Source: an uncultured Campylobacter sp.
Lineage (GTDB): Bacteria > Campylobacterota > Campylobacteria > Campylobacterales > Campylobacteraceae
Assembly (NCBI RefSeq): GCF_938045225.1
Contig: NZ_CALINL010000117.1
Location: 1-7,412, forward strand
DNA length: 7,412 bases
Reading direction: 5' to 3'
This document shows positions 1-5,770 of this stretch, piece by piece. Within the stretch, counting starts at the first letter, position 1, and each line of letters opens with the position of its first letter. The translations under genes were made by a program, and so were the position numbers. Below the pieces are notes generated by a model. That model searched no databases. It saw only the letters and a program-made list of their open reading frames with translations, and was not told the origin of the DNA.

Positions 1-872
1 CAGGCCCGGGCATGATCGTTAGTGCCACCACTAAGGCGCTTATGGATTCCGTGCCTTTCGTTAGAGCGCTTACGAATTTACCAGAGCGCGTGAAACTCAT
101 CTGGAGACCGCATCCGGACCTTCGCACGGCGTCTTACGTCGTCGAAAAAGCCGATATAAATAAAGAAAACTGGAGACAAATCGCCGAGGTAAAAGGCAGA
201 CTAAACGCCGAATATATCGATGACGACGTGAAGCCTGGTAGAAGCTATAAATATAGAGTTTTCGTAAAAACTACTAGCGGAACGATCTCAAAACCTAGCG
301 AGATCGTGGACTCTACGACAAAGCAGCTGCCAAGCGAGGTCGTAAACGCTCAGGCTACTCAAAACGTGCCTAAAAAGATTATTTTGACGTGGGACAGCGT
401 GGCTAGCGACGATTTTGGCTACTATAAAATTTACAGCGCGTCAAGCAAATTTATGCCCTACACCTACCTTGTCAAAACCACGTCTAATAGCTACGAGGAT
501 CTCATAAACGAAAACGGCGCGACCAGGTACTATAAAATCACCATCGTCGATAAAGACGGCCTAGAGTCTAAAAAGCCTAGCGAGCCTATCATTGGTATGA
601 CGCTAGGTGCTATCGACGCTCCGGTCGTATCATCTATCGTGGCCGACAGTACGGCGGTTAAGCTCACGTGGAATGCCTCTGATAAGGCTAGAAGCTTTAC
701 CGTTATAAGAGACGGCGGAGGAAGCGAGCAGAAATTTACAAATATAAGCGGCAATGAGTTTGTCGATAATAGCGTTGCTTACGGGCAAAAATATAGCTAC
801 AAAGTTATCGCCGTAGATGAATACGGCATAAGCTCCGACGCTTCTGCTAAAGCAGAGATAGCCGTCGAATAA
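1..872 (+). CDS. flpA: Fibronectin type III domain adhesin FlpA (5' partial)
   Basis: This is the C-terminal part of a surface or periplasmic protein made of fibronectin type III (FN3) modules. The reading frame is open to the window edge (first full codon at base 3). The ATG at 12 is unlikely to be the start: it has no Shine-Dalgarno sequence and no signal peptide follows. Counting from that ATG, three FN3 modules cover about residues 17-105, 106-198 and 202-284, joined by similar linkers (SATTKAL, DSTTKQLP). The residues before 17 look like the last strand of another FN3 module. Residues 31-39 read WRPHPDLRT, close to WRPHPDFRV, the fibronectin-binding peptide I recall for C. jejuni FlpA (Cj1279c, about 410 aa); about 125 residues would then be missing. 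Gene order next to trmB and ftsEX also fits Cj1279c. In C. jejuni FlpA binds host fibronectin and aids adherence; that role here is inferred. The stop overlaps the trmB start (TAATG). Confidence 0.85.
   Translation, partial: GPGMIVSATTKALMDSVPFVRALTNLPERVKLIWRPHPDLRTASYVVEKADINKENWRQIAEVKGRLNAEYIDDDVKPGRSYKYRVFVKTTSGTISKPSEIVDSTTKQLPSEVVNAQATQNVPKKIILTWDSVASDDFGYYKIYSASSKFMPYTYLVKTTSNSYEDLINENGATRYYKITIVDKDGLESKKPSEPIIGMTLGAIDAPVVSSIVADSTAVKLTWNASDKARSFTVIRDGGGSEQKFTNISGNEFVDNSVAYGQKYSYKVIAVDEYGISSDASAKAEIAVE
102..128 (+). other. flpA: Predicted fibronectin-binding motif in FlpA
   Basis: The codons read WRPHPDLRT. The nine-residue fibronectin-binding site mapped in C. jejuni FlpA is, from memory, WRPHPDFRV, so seven of nine residues match and the F to L change is conservative. 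It lies in the early strands of the first complete FN3 module in the window. Binding activity is inferred, not shown. Confidence 0.6.
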
Positions 873-2047
873 TGCCCAATTTTATAGCTAAAAACGTAAA
901 TTTTACGCCAAAAGATTGCGGCGAGATAAGCTTTTTGTGGGAGGCTCGCGGCAGGCAGGGCGTAAGCCTTATTTATACCAAAAGCTCTAGCGAGGAGTTT
1001 TTTATCACGCTAAAAAAGCGTGAAAGCGACTGGGTCGTAAAGGGCGAAAAGCTAACGAAGCCTGCCAAAATAGGGCTTTTGCAAAATGCTTTGGTTAAAT
1101 TTAAAGAGCTTTACTGCGATCAAATTTTAAGCGAAGCCATCGCGGTAAAAAACACGCGCCTCACGCAAAAAGACTCGGTGATATTTAGCGTGGGCGAGCT
1201 GCTTGAGAATTTAAATCAGAGCGAATTTGAGAGCAAATTTATCGAGATCGGATTTGGCTCGGGCAGGCACTTGCTATTTCAGGCGGAAAATAATCCAAAT
1301 ACGTTAGTCGTCGGTATCGAGGTCTATAAACCCTCGCTCGAGCAGGTCGCAAAGCTGGCTAAAGCTCGAAATCTAAACAACGTCATGCTCGTAAACTGCG
1401 ACGCGAGGCTACTTTTATCGCTTGTAGAGTCAAATTTTATAGATAAGATTTTCTTGCATTTTCCAGTGCCTTGGGATGACGCTCCTCATAGGCGCGTGGC
1501 GTCTGCTAAATTTGCCCTGGAATGCGAGCGAACGCTAAAAGTGGGCGGTAAATTTGAGCTGCGAACCGATAGCCGCGAGTATGCGGACTTTACTTTGGCT
1601 CAAATTTTAGATCTAAGCGACGCCGACGTGCAAATTTACAAAAACCGCGACCTAAAAGTGAGCAGCAAATATGAAGACCGCTGGAAAAGGCACCAAAAAG
1701 ATATTTACGACGTTATCTTTACCTGCGAAAAGCAAAGCGAACCAAGGGCCGATCAGGGCGAGCTAAAATTTGAAAACGGCTACGACGCGAGCAAGATCTC
1801 GGCTAAATTTAGCAACCAAACGATAAAAGAGGATGATTTTTTCTTGCATTTGGAAGAAAAATACGAAAAAGACGGCGAAATTTTGATTCGCGCGGCGTTT
1901 GGCTCATTTAACGCGCCCGAGCACTGCTATGTTTTGCTCGGCGAAAAAGGCGCGGAATATTTTATAAAAAAGCCGCTCGTTACGGCTGAAAATTTAAAGG
2001 CGCATCTTGCGTTGAAGGAGTATTTGGCGGATGCAAAAAATAATTAG
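872..2047 (+). CDS. trmB: tRNA (guanine-N7-)-methyltransferase TrmB, long Campylobacterota form
   Basis: The predicted cytoplasmic enzyme uses S-adenosylmethionine to methylate N7 of G46 in the variable loop of tRNAs. Of 391 residues, about 122-285 form the class I methyltransferase core. Visible signatures are SAM motif I EIGFGSGRH (125-133), the acidic end of strand 2 GIE (148-150), NCDA (175-178), the catalytic-loop block HFPVPW...HRR (196-208), RTDSREYADF (231-240) and SKYEDRWKRH (265-274), matching the family's Tx(Y/F)E region. Around this core are about 120 extra N-terminal and 105 extra C-terminal residues not found in the E. coli enzyme (about 239 aa); as I recall the long form is normal in Campylobacter and Helicobacter. 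The usual FPDPW block reads FPVPW here. The ATG overlaps the flpA stop by one base and has no good Shine-Dalgarno, so translation probably depends on coupling. The 3' end overlaps ftsE by 17 bases. Confidence 0.92.
   Translation: MPNFIAKNVNFTPKDCGEISFLWEARGRQGVSLIYTKSSSEEFFITLKKRESDWVVKGEKLTKPAKIGLLQNALVKFKELYCDQILSEAIAVKNTRLTQKDSVIFSVGELLENLNQSEFESKFIEIGFGSGRHLLFQAENNPNTLVVGIEVYKPSLEQVAKLAKARNLNNVMLVNCDARLLLSLVESNFIDKIFLHFPVPWDDAPHRRVASAKFALECERTLKVGGKFELRTDSREYADFTLAQILDLSDADVQIYKNRDLKVSSKYEDRWKRHQKDIYDVIFTCEKQSEPRADQGELKFENGYDASKISAKFSNQTIKEDDFFLHLEEKYEKDGEILIRAAFGSFNAPEHCYVLLGEKGAEYFIKKPLVTAENLKAHLALKEYLADAKNN
2015..2020 (+). promoter_or_regulatory. Ribosome binding site of ftsE
   Basis: AAGGAG lies inside the end of trmB, ten bases before the ATG at 2031. 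It supports that start, and so the 17-base overlap with trmB. Confidence 0.65.
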
Positions 2048-2702
2048 CGCAAGCGGGCTTTGCCTAGGATACGAGGGCTGTGAAAAGCTCATAACGGACG
2101 CAAAATTTGACATTTACGCCAATGATTTCGTTTTTATCACCGGGCAAAGCGGCAGCGGCAAATCAACGCTTTTAAAATCTTTTTACGGCGAGATAAAACC
2201 GAGTGCTGGCTCGCTAAACGTCTGCCTAACCGATATGATGAATCTTGGCGGGCAAAATCTAGATAAACTAAGGCAGCGCATCGGCGTGGTTTTTCAAAAC
2301 TACCGCTTGATAAGCGAGTGGAACATCGAAAAAAACGTGATGCTGCCGCTAATGATAAAAGGCCTTAGCGCTAACGTTTGTAAAAATCAGGCGACCAAGC
2401 TCTTAAAGCATGTAAATTTGCTCCACAGAGCGCACAAATATCCAAACGAGCTAAGCGGCGGCGAACAGCAGCGAGCTGCGATGGCTAGAGCGCTCGCGCA
2501 TAATCCAAATTTGCTACTTTGCGACGAGCCGACGGGCAGCCTCGATGAATACTCAAGCGACGTTATCTGGGGGCTTTTGCGCTCGGCTAAGGAGTTTTTA
2601 GGTACTTGCATAGTGGTCGTCACGCACAAAGTACCAAGCTCGCTAAGAGTACCCTACAGACATCTTGCTATAGAAAATGGACGCCTATATGAAATTCTTT
2701 AA
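2031..2702 (+). CDS. ftsE: Cell division ATP-binding protein FtsE
   Basis: This is the cytoplasmic ATPase of the FtsEX complex, which links ATP hydrolysis at the septum to control of peptidoglycan hydrolases. The 223-residue protein has every ABC motif: Walker A GQSGSGKST (38-46), Q-loop Q89 in VVFQN, signature LSGGEQQR (141-148), Walker B LLLCDEP (161-167), D-loop SLD (170-172) and switch histidine H199 in VVVTHK. Length and motif spacing match FtsE and the related LolD/MacB-type ATPases; the FtsX gene directly downstream decides for FtsE. It starts inside trmB behind a good Shine-Dalgarno and its end overlaps ftsX, so the two subunits are probably made in coupled fashion. No key residue is missing. 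Confidence 0.95.
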   Translation: MQKIISASGLCLGYEGCEKLITDAKFDIYANDFVFITGQSGSGKSTLLKSFYGEIKPSAGSLNVCLTDMMNLGGQNLDKLRQRIGVVFQNYRLISEWNIEKNVMLPLMIKGLSANVCKNQATKLLKHVNLLHRAHKYPNELSGGEQQRAAMARALAHNPNLLLCDEPTGSLDEYSSDVIWGLLRSAKEFLGTCIVVVTHKVPSSLRVPYRHLAIENGRLYEIL

Positions 2703-3498
2703 AAACCACTTAAGCACTATAATTCCGCTTATGGCGTTACTCGTGGGCATTCAGTTTATATTGCTAGTCGGGCGAGTGGTGGACGAGTATGAGTCCGTGA
2801 TGAACAAAGACTACAACATCATCATCGTAAGTCAAAACGAGCTAAACGCTACCGACGTAAAGCCGCTCGTTCATACGTTTGAATCTCTTGAACCGCTTAG
2901 TTCAAAGCCCGTACTAGAGAAGCTCTCTAAAGATATTTCATCAAAAAATATCGCCGTTTTGCAAAACGCGTTGCCTAAATTTTACTCGCTAAAGCTAAAT
3001 GCCTTTCCAAGCACCCAATATATGCAAGAGATAAAGGATAAAATTTCAAAGATTAACGGCGTGAGCAGGGTTGAGACCTTTTCAAAAACGCATGATAAAA
3101 TTTATAAAATCATGCAGCTGATTAAAAATATTTCGGCGATATTTTCGGGGCTAATCGGGTTAATCGGGCTTATGCTCATCGCAAAACAGATGCGAATTTG
3201 GCTATACGAGCACAAGGAACGCATCGAAATAATGACTTTGCTTGGAGCTCCGTCGTGGCTAAAATCGGGCGCGTTATATAAAAACGCGCTGTTTGATTCG
3301 TTTATAGCGACCGTTTTGGTGGCGGTGTTTTATATTATTTTGCCGGATTTACAGCCCGTTAAAGAGGTTGCTGCGGATCTAAATATAAATTTGCCGGCAA
3401 TTGATCTGTTTTACGAGGGCGGAGTACTGCTGGGTGTTTCGCTTGCGATTAGCTTTTTAGCCGTTTATCTCGTAACCAGAAAAGCAACGGCGATATGA
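2689..3498 (+). CDS. ftsX: Cell division protein FtsX (FtsEX membrane subunit)
   Basis: This is the inner-membrane partner of FtsE and passes its ATPase cycle to periplasmic wall-hydrolase activators. From the chosen ATG (MKFFKNH, 269 aa) the FtsX layout is visible: short cytoplasmic N-terminus, membrane segment at about 9-28, a periplasmic domain at about 29-145, then membrane segments at about 148-165, 202-218 and 244-263. The cytoplasmic stretch EHKERIEIMTLLGA (174-187) is the typical FtsX coupling region. An ATG four codons upstream (2677) is in frame and also possible. I prefer 2689 because it gives the usual short basic N-terminus and has a weak GGA at 2679-2681 with suitable spacing, while 2677 has none. 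Overlap with ftsE is 14 bases (26 with the other start). The end overlaps the next gene by ATGA, and that product is its likely periplasmic partner. Confidence 0.92.
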   Translation: MKFFKNHLSTIIPLMALLVGIQFILLVGRVVDEYESVMNKDYNIIIVSQNELNATDVKPLVHTFESLEPLSSKPVLEKLSKDISSKNIAVLQNALPKFYSLKLNAFPSTQYMQEIKDKISKINGVSRVETFSKTHDKIYKIMQLIKNISAIFSGLIGLIGLMLIAKQMRIWLYEHKERIEIMTLLGAPSWLKSGALYKNALFDSFIATVLVAVFYIILPDLQPVKEVAADLNINLPAIDLFYEGGVLLGVSLAISFLAVYLVTRKATAI

Positions 3499-4745
3499 GA
3501 AAAATTTACGTTTTGCTGGCCGCCATGATTTGCTTAAATGCAAGCACGGGCGAAAAGATAAAAAATCAAACGACCTATCTCGAGTCCTCAAAAGAGCTTG
3601 AAAAGCAGCTAAATAAAAAGCTTGACGACCTAGCCGGCGACATACTCGGCGGCGAAAAAAGCGTCAAGCAAACCGACGATAAGATGAAGGAGCTCATCGT
3701 CCAAATAGCGCAGCTGGAAAATAGCGCAAAAAGCGTTAGCGGCGAGCTTGACGAGCTAGTAAAGCAAAACAAAGATCTCACACAAAGTCAAAAAAATATC
3801 CAAAAAAGCATCGTGCGCATCATCTCAGACGAGTTTTCTTTCGATCTCATAATGCCAAAAGAGTATGAGGAGGGCGTGGATAGCATCATCGCCACCGAGA
3901 TTTTAAGCAAGCTAAACTCGGTGCTAAAGGATGATTTTAACGAGCTAGCCAAGCAGTACGAAAGTACGCAAAATTTGATAAAAACCCAAAACGACAAGAT
4001 AGATGGCATAAAGTCAAATTTAAAAACCTTTAAATTTAAGCAAGCCGAGCTAGTTTCCCTGCAAGATAAGCAGATGAAAACGCTGGCAAATTTAAAGCGA
4101 GATAAGGAAATTTATCAAAAGCAACTCTCGCGCCTACAAGCTCAACAAGACGAGATCAGAAGGACGCTAGAAGAGCTAAAAATCGTCGCAAAAAGAGAGA
4201 GCGAGGAGGCTAAAAAGGCTCTGGCCGCACAAAAAGCAGCCGAAGCCAAAGCTCAAAAAAATAAGAAAGACAAAAAAGGCGAGGCTGCCGCAAGCGCGTC
4301 TGATGGCGACGTGAAGCAGTTTGGCTCGAGCTATCAAACGAGTCTTGTTAAAAAATATAGCGGCGAAAAGACGATCGCGCCGCTTGATGGCTTTACGGTC
4401 AAGCAAAAATTCGGCAACTACGTAGATCCCATCTATAACATCAAAATTTTTAACGAATCGGTCGTGCTAAGCGCAAATTCTGCCGACGCAAAGGTAAAAA
4501 GCGTATTTAACGGCAAAGTGGTCTTTGCCAAAGAAACTGCGATGCTAGATAAGGTCGTCATCATCGAAAATCCAAACGGCATTCACACGATCTACGCGCA
4601 CCTTAGCCAGATCGCCCCTACCGTAAAAGTGGGTGCAAAAGTGCAAAAAGGCTACGTCATCGGGCGCGTGCAGCGAGATCTGACTTTTGAAGTTACGCAG
4701 AAAAACTACCACATAGACCCACTCGAGCTAATCAGTCTAAAATAG
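3495..4745 (+). CDS. EnvC-like murein hydrolase activator with degenerate M23/LytM domain
   Basis: This 416-residue protein has an N-terminal signal sequence (about 1-16, ending CLNA, with a Lys/Arg start and hydrophobic core). Two long charged helical stretches follow (about 20-105 and 150-245, predicted coiled coil), split by a segment at about 106-145. After a Lys/Ala-rich linker (about 232-270) comes a LytM/M23 domain (about 296-413). This is the EnvC layout: the coiled coil docks on FtsX and the LytM domain activates an N-acetylmuramoyl-L-alanine amidase. In the LytM domain YAHL (367-370) keeps one histidine, but the usual HxGxD region reads IYNIKIFNES and the usual HLHFE reads DLTFE (395-399). 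Most zinc ligands are therefore gone, so it is probably an activator, not an enzyme. The 4-base overlap with ftsX supports this. Gene databases may call it peptidase M23 (C. jejuni Cj1275c position). Confidence 0.9.
   Translation: MRKIYVLLAAMICLNASTGEKIKNQTTYLESSKELEKQLNKKLDDLAGDILGGEKSVKQTDDKMKELIVQIAQLENSAKSVSGELDELVKQNKDLTQSQKNIQKSIVRIISDEFSFDLIMPKEYEEGVDSIIATEILSKLNSVLKDDFNELAKQYESTQNLIKTQNDKIDGIKSNLKTFKFKQAELVSLQDKQMKTLANLKRDKEIYQKQLSRLQAQQDEIRRTLEELKIVAKRESEEAKKALAAQKAAEAKAQKNKKDKKGEAAASASDGDVKQFGSSYQTSLVKKYSGEKTIAPLDGFTVKQKFGNYVDPIYNIKIFNESVVLSANSADAKVKSVFNGKVVFAKETAMLDKVVIIENPNGIHTIYAHLSQIAPTVKVGAKVQKGYVIGRVQRDLTFEVTQKNYHIDPLELISLK
4200..4305 (+). other. Lys/Ala-rich low-complexity linker in the EnvC-like protein
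   Basis: Codons for about residues 236-270 are almost only Lys, Ala, Glu and Gln, with runs such as KKDKKG and AAASAS. The stretch joins the coiled coil to the LytM domain and is probably a flexible or helical spacer; its length could easily vary between strains. Confidence 0.5.
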
Positions 4746-4761
4746 CACTCGCGCGCCGAGA

Positions 4762-4790
4762 TTAGCAAAATTTAAAGCAAATTTAGCTAA
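4762..4790. repeat. Imperfect inverted repeat before pyrH
   Basis: The left arm TTAGCAAAATTT (4762-4773) and right arm AAATTTAGCTAA (4779-4790) are reverse complements at 11 of 12 positions, with a 5-base spacer AAAGC. The right arm runs into the proposed -10 box. It could be an operator, or a hairpin at the 3' end of the upstream transcript. No T-tract follows, so it is not a standard terminator. AT-rich words of this type are common in the genus, so chance cannot be excluded. Confidence 0.45.
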
Positions 4791-4793
4791 AAT
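4788..4793 (+). promoter_or_regulatory. Putative sigma-70 -10 box for pyrH-rpoZ-RSH
   Basis: TAAAAT in the context TTTAGCTAAAATCCG resembles the Campylobacter vegetative -10 element, which often lacks a clear -35 box. It is in the only intergenic gap longer than 15 bases in the window. Transcription would begin near 4800, giving a leader of about 17 bases that still contains the whole ribosome binding site. No -35 hexamer is evident. Confidence 0.5.
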
Positions 4794-4803
4794 CCGAAAA
4801 TTT

Positions 4804-4809
4804 AAGGAG
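4804..4809 (+). promoter_or_regulatory. Ribosome binding site of pyrH
   Basis: AAGGAG lies seven bases before the ATG at 4817 and is among the strongest sites in the window. The same 12-base context AATTTAAGGAGA (4799-4810) recurs before rpoZ. Confidence 0.75.
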
Positions 4810-4816
4810 ATGAAAA

Positions 4817-5536
4817 ATGGAGCGAAAAAAGCGAATTTTAGTTAAATTTTCAGGCGAGGCGCTAGCTGGAGACAGCGGCTTTGGTATAGATAACGCGGTG
4901 CTTAAATTTATCGCAAAACAGATCAAAGAGCTAGTAGAAAACGGCATCCAAGTAGGTATCGTTATCGGCGGAGGCAACATCATACGCGGCGTTAGCGCGG
5001 CTAGAGACGGCATCATAAAGCGCACCAGCGGCGATCACATGGGCATGCTAGCTACCGTGATAAACTCTATCGCGATGAGAGAGGCGCTAGAGAGCGTGGG
5101 TCTGGATGTGCGCGTACAAAGCGCGATAAAGATGGAAGCTATCTGTGAAACTTTCATCGTCGGACGCGCGAACAGACACCTCGAAAAAGGCCGCGTCGTG
5201 ATCTTTGCCGCGGGAACTGGAAATCCATTTTTCACTACCGATACGGCGGCGACCTTGCGCGCTATCGAGATAGATTCAGATATGATAATCAAAGCTACGA
5301 AAGTGGACGGCGTTTACGACAAAGACCCGCATAAATTTGAAAATGCGACGTTGCTGAAAGAGCTAAACTACGAGCTTGCTATGAGTGACGATATCAAAGT
5401 GATGGACGATACGGCAATTGCGTTAGCTAAGGATAATTCGTTACCGATCTTGGTGTGCAATATGTTTAAAGACGGAAACCTGCTCAAAATCATACAAGGC
5501 GACGAGAGTGCGTTTTGCTCTATCGTAAGAAATTAA
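4817..5536 (+). CDS. pyrH: Uridylate kinase (UMP kinase) PyrH
   Basis: PyrH phosphorylates UMP to UDP with ATP, the step of pyrimidine nucleotide synthesis that feeds all UTP and CTP supply; the bacterial enzyme is a cytoplasmic hexamer of the amino-acid kinase fold. At 239 residues it has the usual length. Visible signatures are KFSGE (10-14), the glycine loop GGGNIIRG (51-58), the DHMGMLATVIN block (73-83), AAGTGNPFFTTDTAA (131-145), which contacts UMP, KATKVDGVYDKDP (159-171) at the ATP site, and MDDTA (196-200). All look intact. The start is fixed by the Shine-Dalgarno seven bases upstream. It probably heads its own transcript from the promoter in the preceding gap, with rpoZ 15 bases downstream. 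Confidence 0.96.
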   Translation: MERKKRILVKFSGEALAGDSGFGIDNAVLKFIAKQIKELVENGIQVGIVIGGGNIIRGVSAARDGIIKRTSGDHMGMLATVINSIAMREALESVGLDVRVQSAIKMEAICETFIVGRANRHLEKGRVVIFAAGTGNPFFTTDTAATLRAIEIDSDMIIKATKVDGVYDKDPHKFENATLLKELNYELAMSDDIKVMDDTAIALAKDNSLPILVCNMFKDGNLLKIIQGDESAFCSIVRN

Positions 5537-5540
5537 ATTT

Positions 5541-5546
5541 AAGGAG
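5541..5546 (+). promoter_or_regulatory. Ribosome binding site of rpoZ
   Basis: AAGGAG five bases before the ATG at 5552, inside the 15-base pyrH-rpoZ gap. The 12-base context (5536-5547) is identical to that of pyrH. Confidence 0.7.
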
Positions 5547-5551
5547 AATAA

Positions 5552-5770
5552 ATGAGATCTGAAGAAGTAGCGGCAAAGGCTCTAAAACTCGTCGGAGACG
5601 ATAGATATAAGCTGGCTTTAGTCGTAGCAAAAAGAGCTGAGGCTCTAGCCGGCGGCGCAAAAAGCTTGCTTGATATCGACGTTACTAAGATGAAATTTGC
5701 CGATATCGCCCTACGCGAGATAGCCGAGGGCAAGATAGCTTTAGAGGGCATAGTTGAAGCAGCTAAATAG
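5552..5770 (+). CDS. rpoZ: DNA-directed RNA polymerase subunit omega
   Basis: Omega is the small subunit that helps fold and hold beta-prime in RNA polymerase. The 72-residue product has the family pattern: DDRYKLALVVAKRAEAL (16-32), matching the conserved (D/N)R(Y/F)xL...AxKRAxxL helix, GGAKSL (34-39), and the strongly conserved IALREIAEGKI (52-62). Length is normal for Campylobacter. It lies between pyrH and an RSH gene; the rpoZ-spoT pairing also occurs in E. coli, where omega forms part of a ppGpp binding site. The MAR motif that serves this in E. coli omega is not evident at this N-terminus (MRSEEVA). The 3' end overlaps the next gene if that gene starts at the TTG proposed here. Confidence 0.92.
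   Translation: MRSEEVAAKALKLVGDDRYKLALVVAKRAEALAGGAKSLLDIDVTKMKFADIALREIAEGKIALEGIVEAAK
5744..5748 (+). promoter_or_regulatory. Shine-Dalgarno that supports a TTG start for the RSH gene
   Basis: GAGGG inside the end of rpoZ is five bases before TTG 5754. The frame is closed by a TAG at 5751-5753, directly before this TTG, so no earlier start is possible and no ATG occurs for the next 74 codons. Confidence 0.55.

Noticed and set aside
12..14. ATG as the true start of the FN3 protein
   Set aside because: The frame is open upstream to the edge, no Shine-Dalgarno or signal peptide is present, and the first residues look like the last strand of an earlier FN3 module.
4748..4760. GC-rich hairpin CTCG-CGCGC-CGAG as a rho-independent terminator after the EnvC-like gene
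   Set aside because: The stem is only four base pairs and no T-tract follows.
4810..4845. Short out-of-frame ORF (ATG 4810, 11 codons) overlapping the pyrH start as a regulatory leader peptide
   Set aside because: Its ATG directly abuts the Shine-Dalgarno, leaving no spacing for initiation, and it has no sequence features of a leader.
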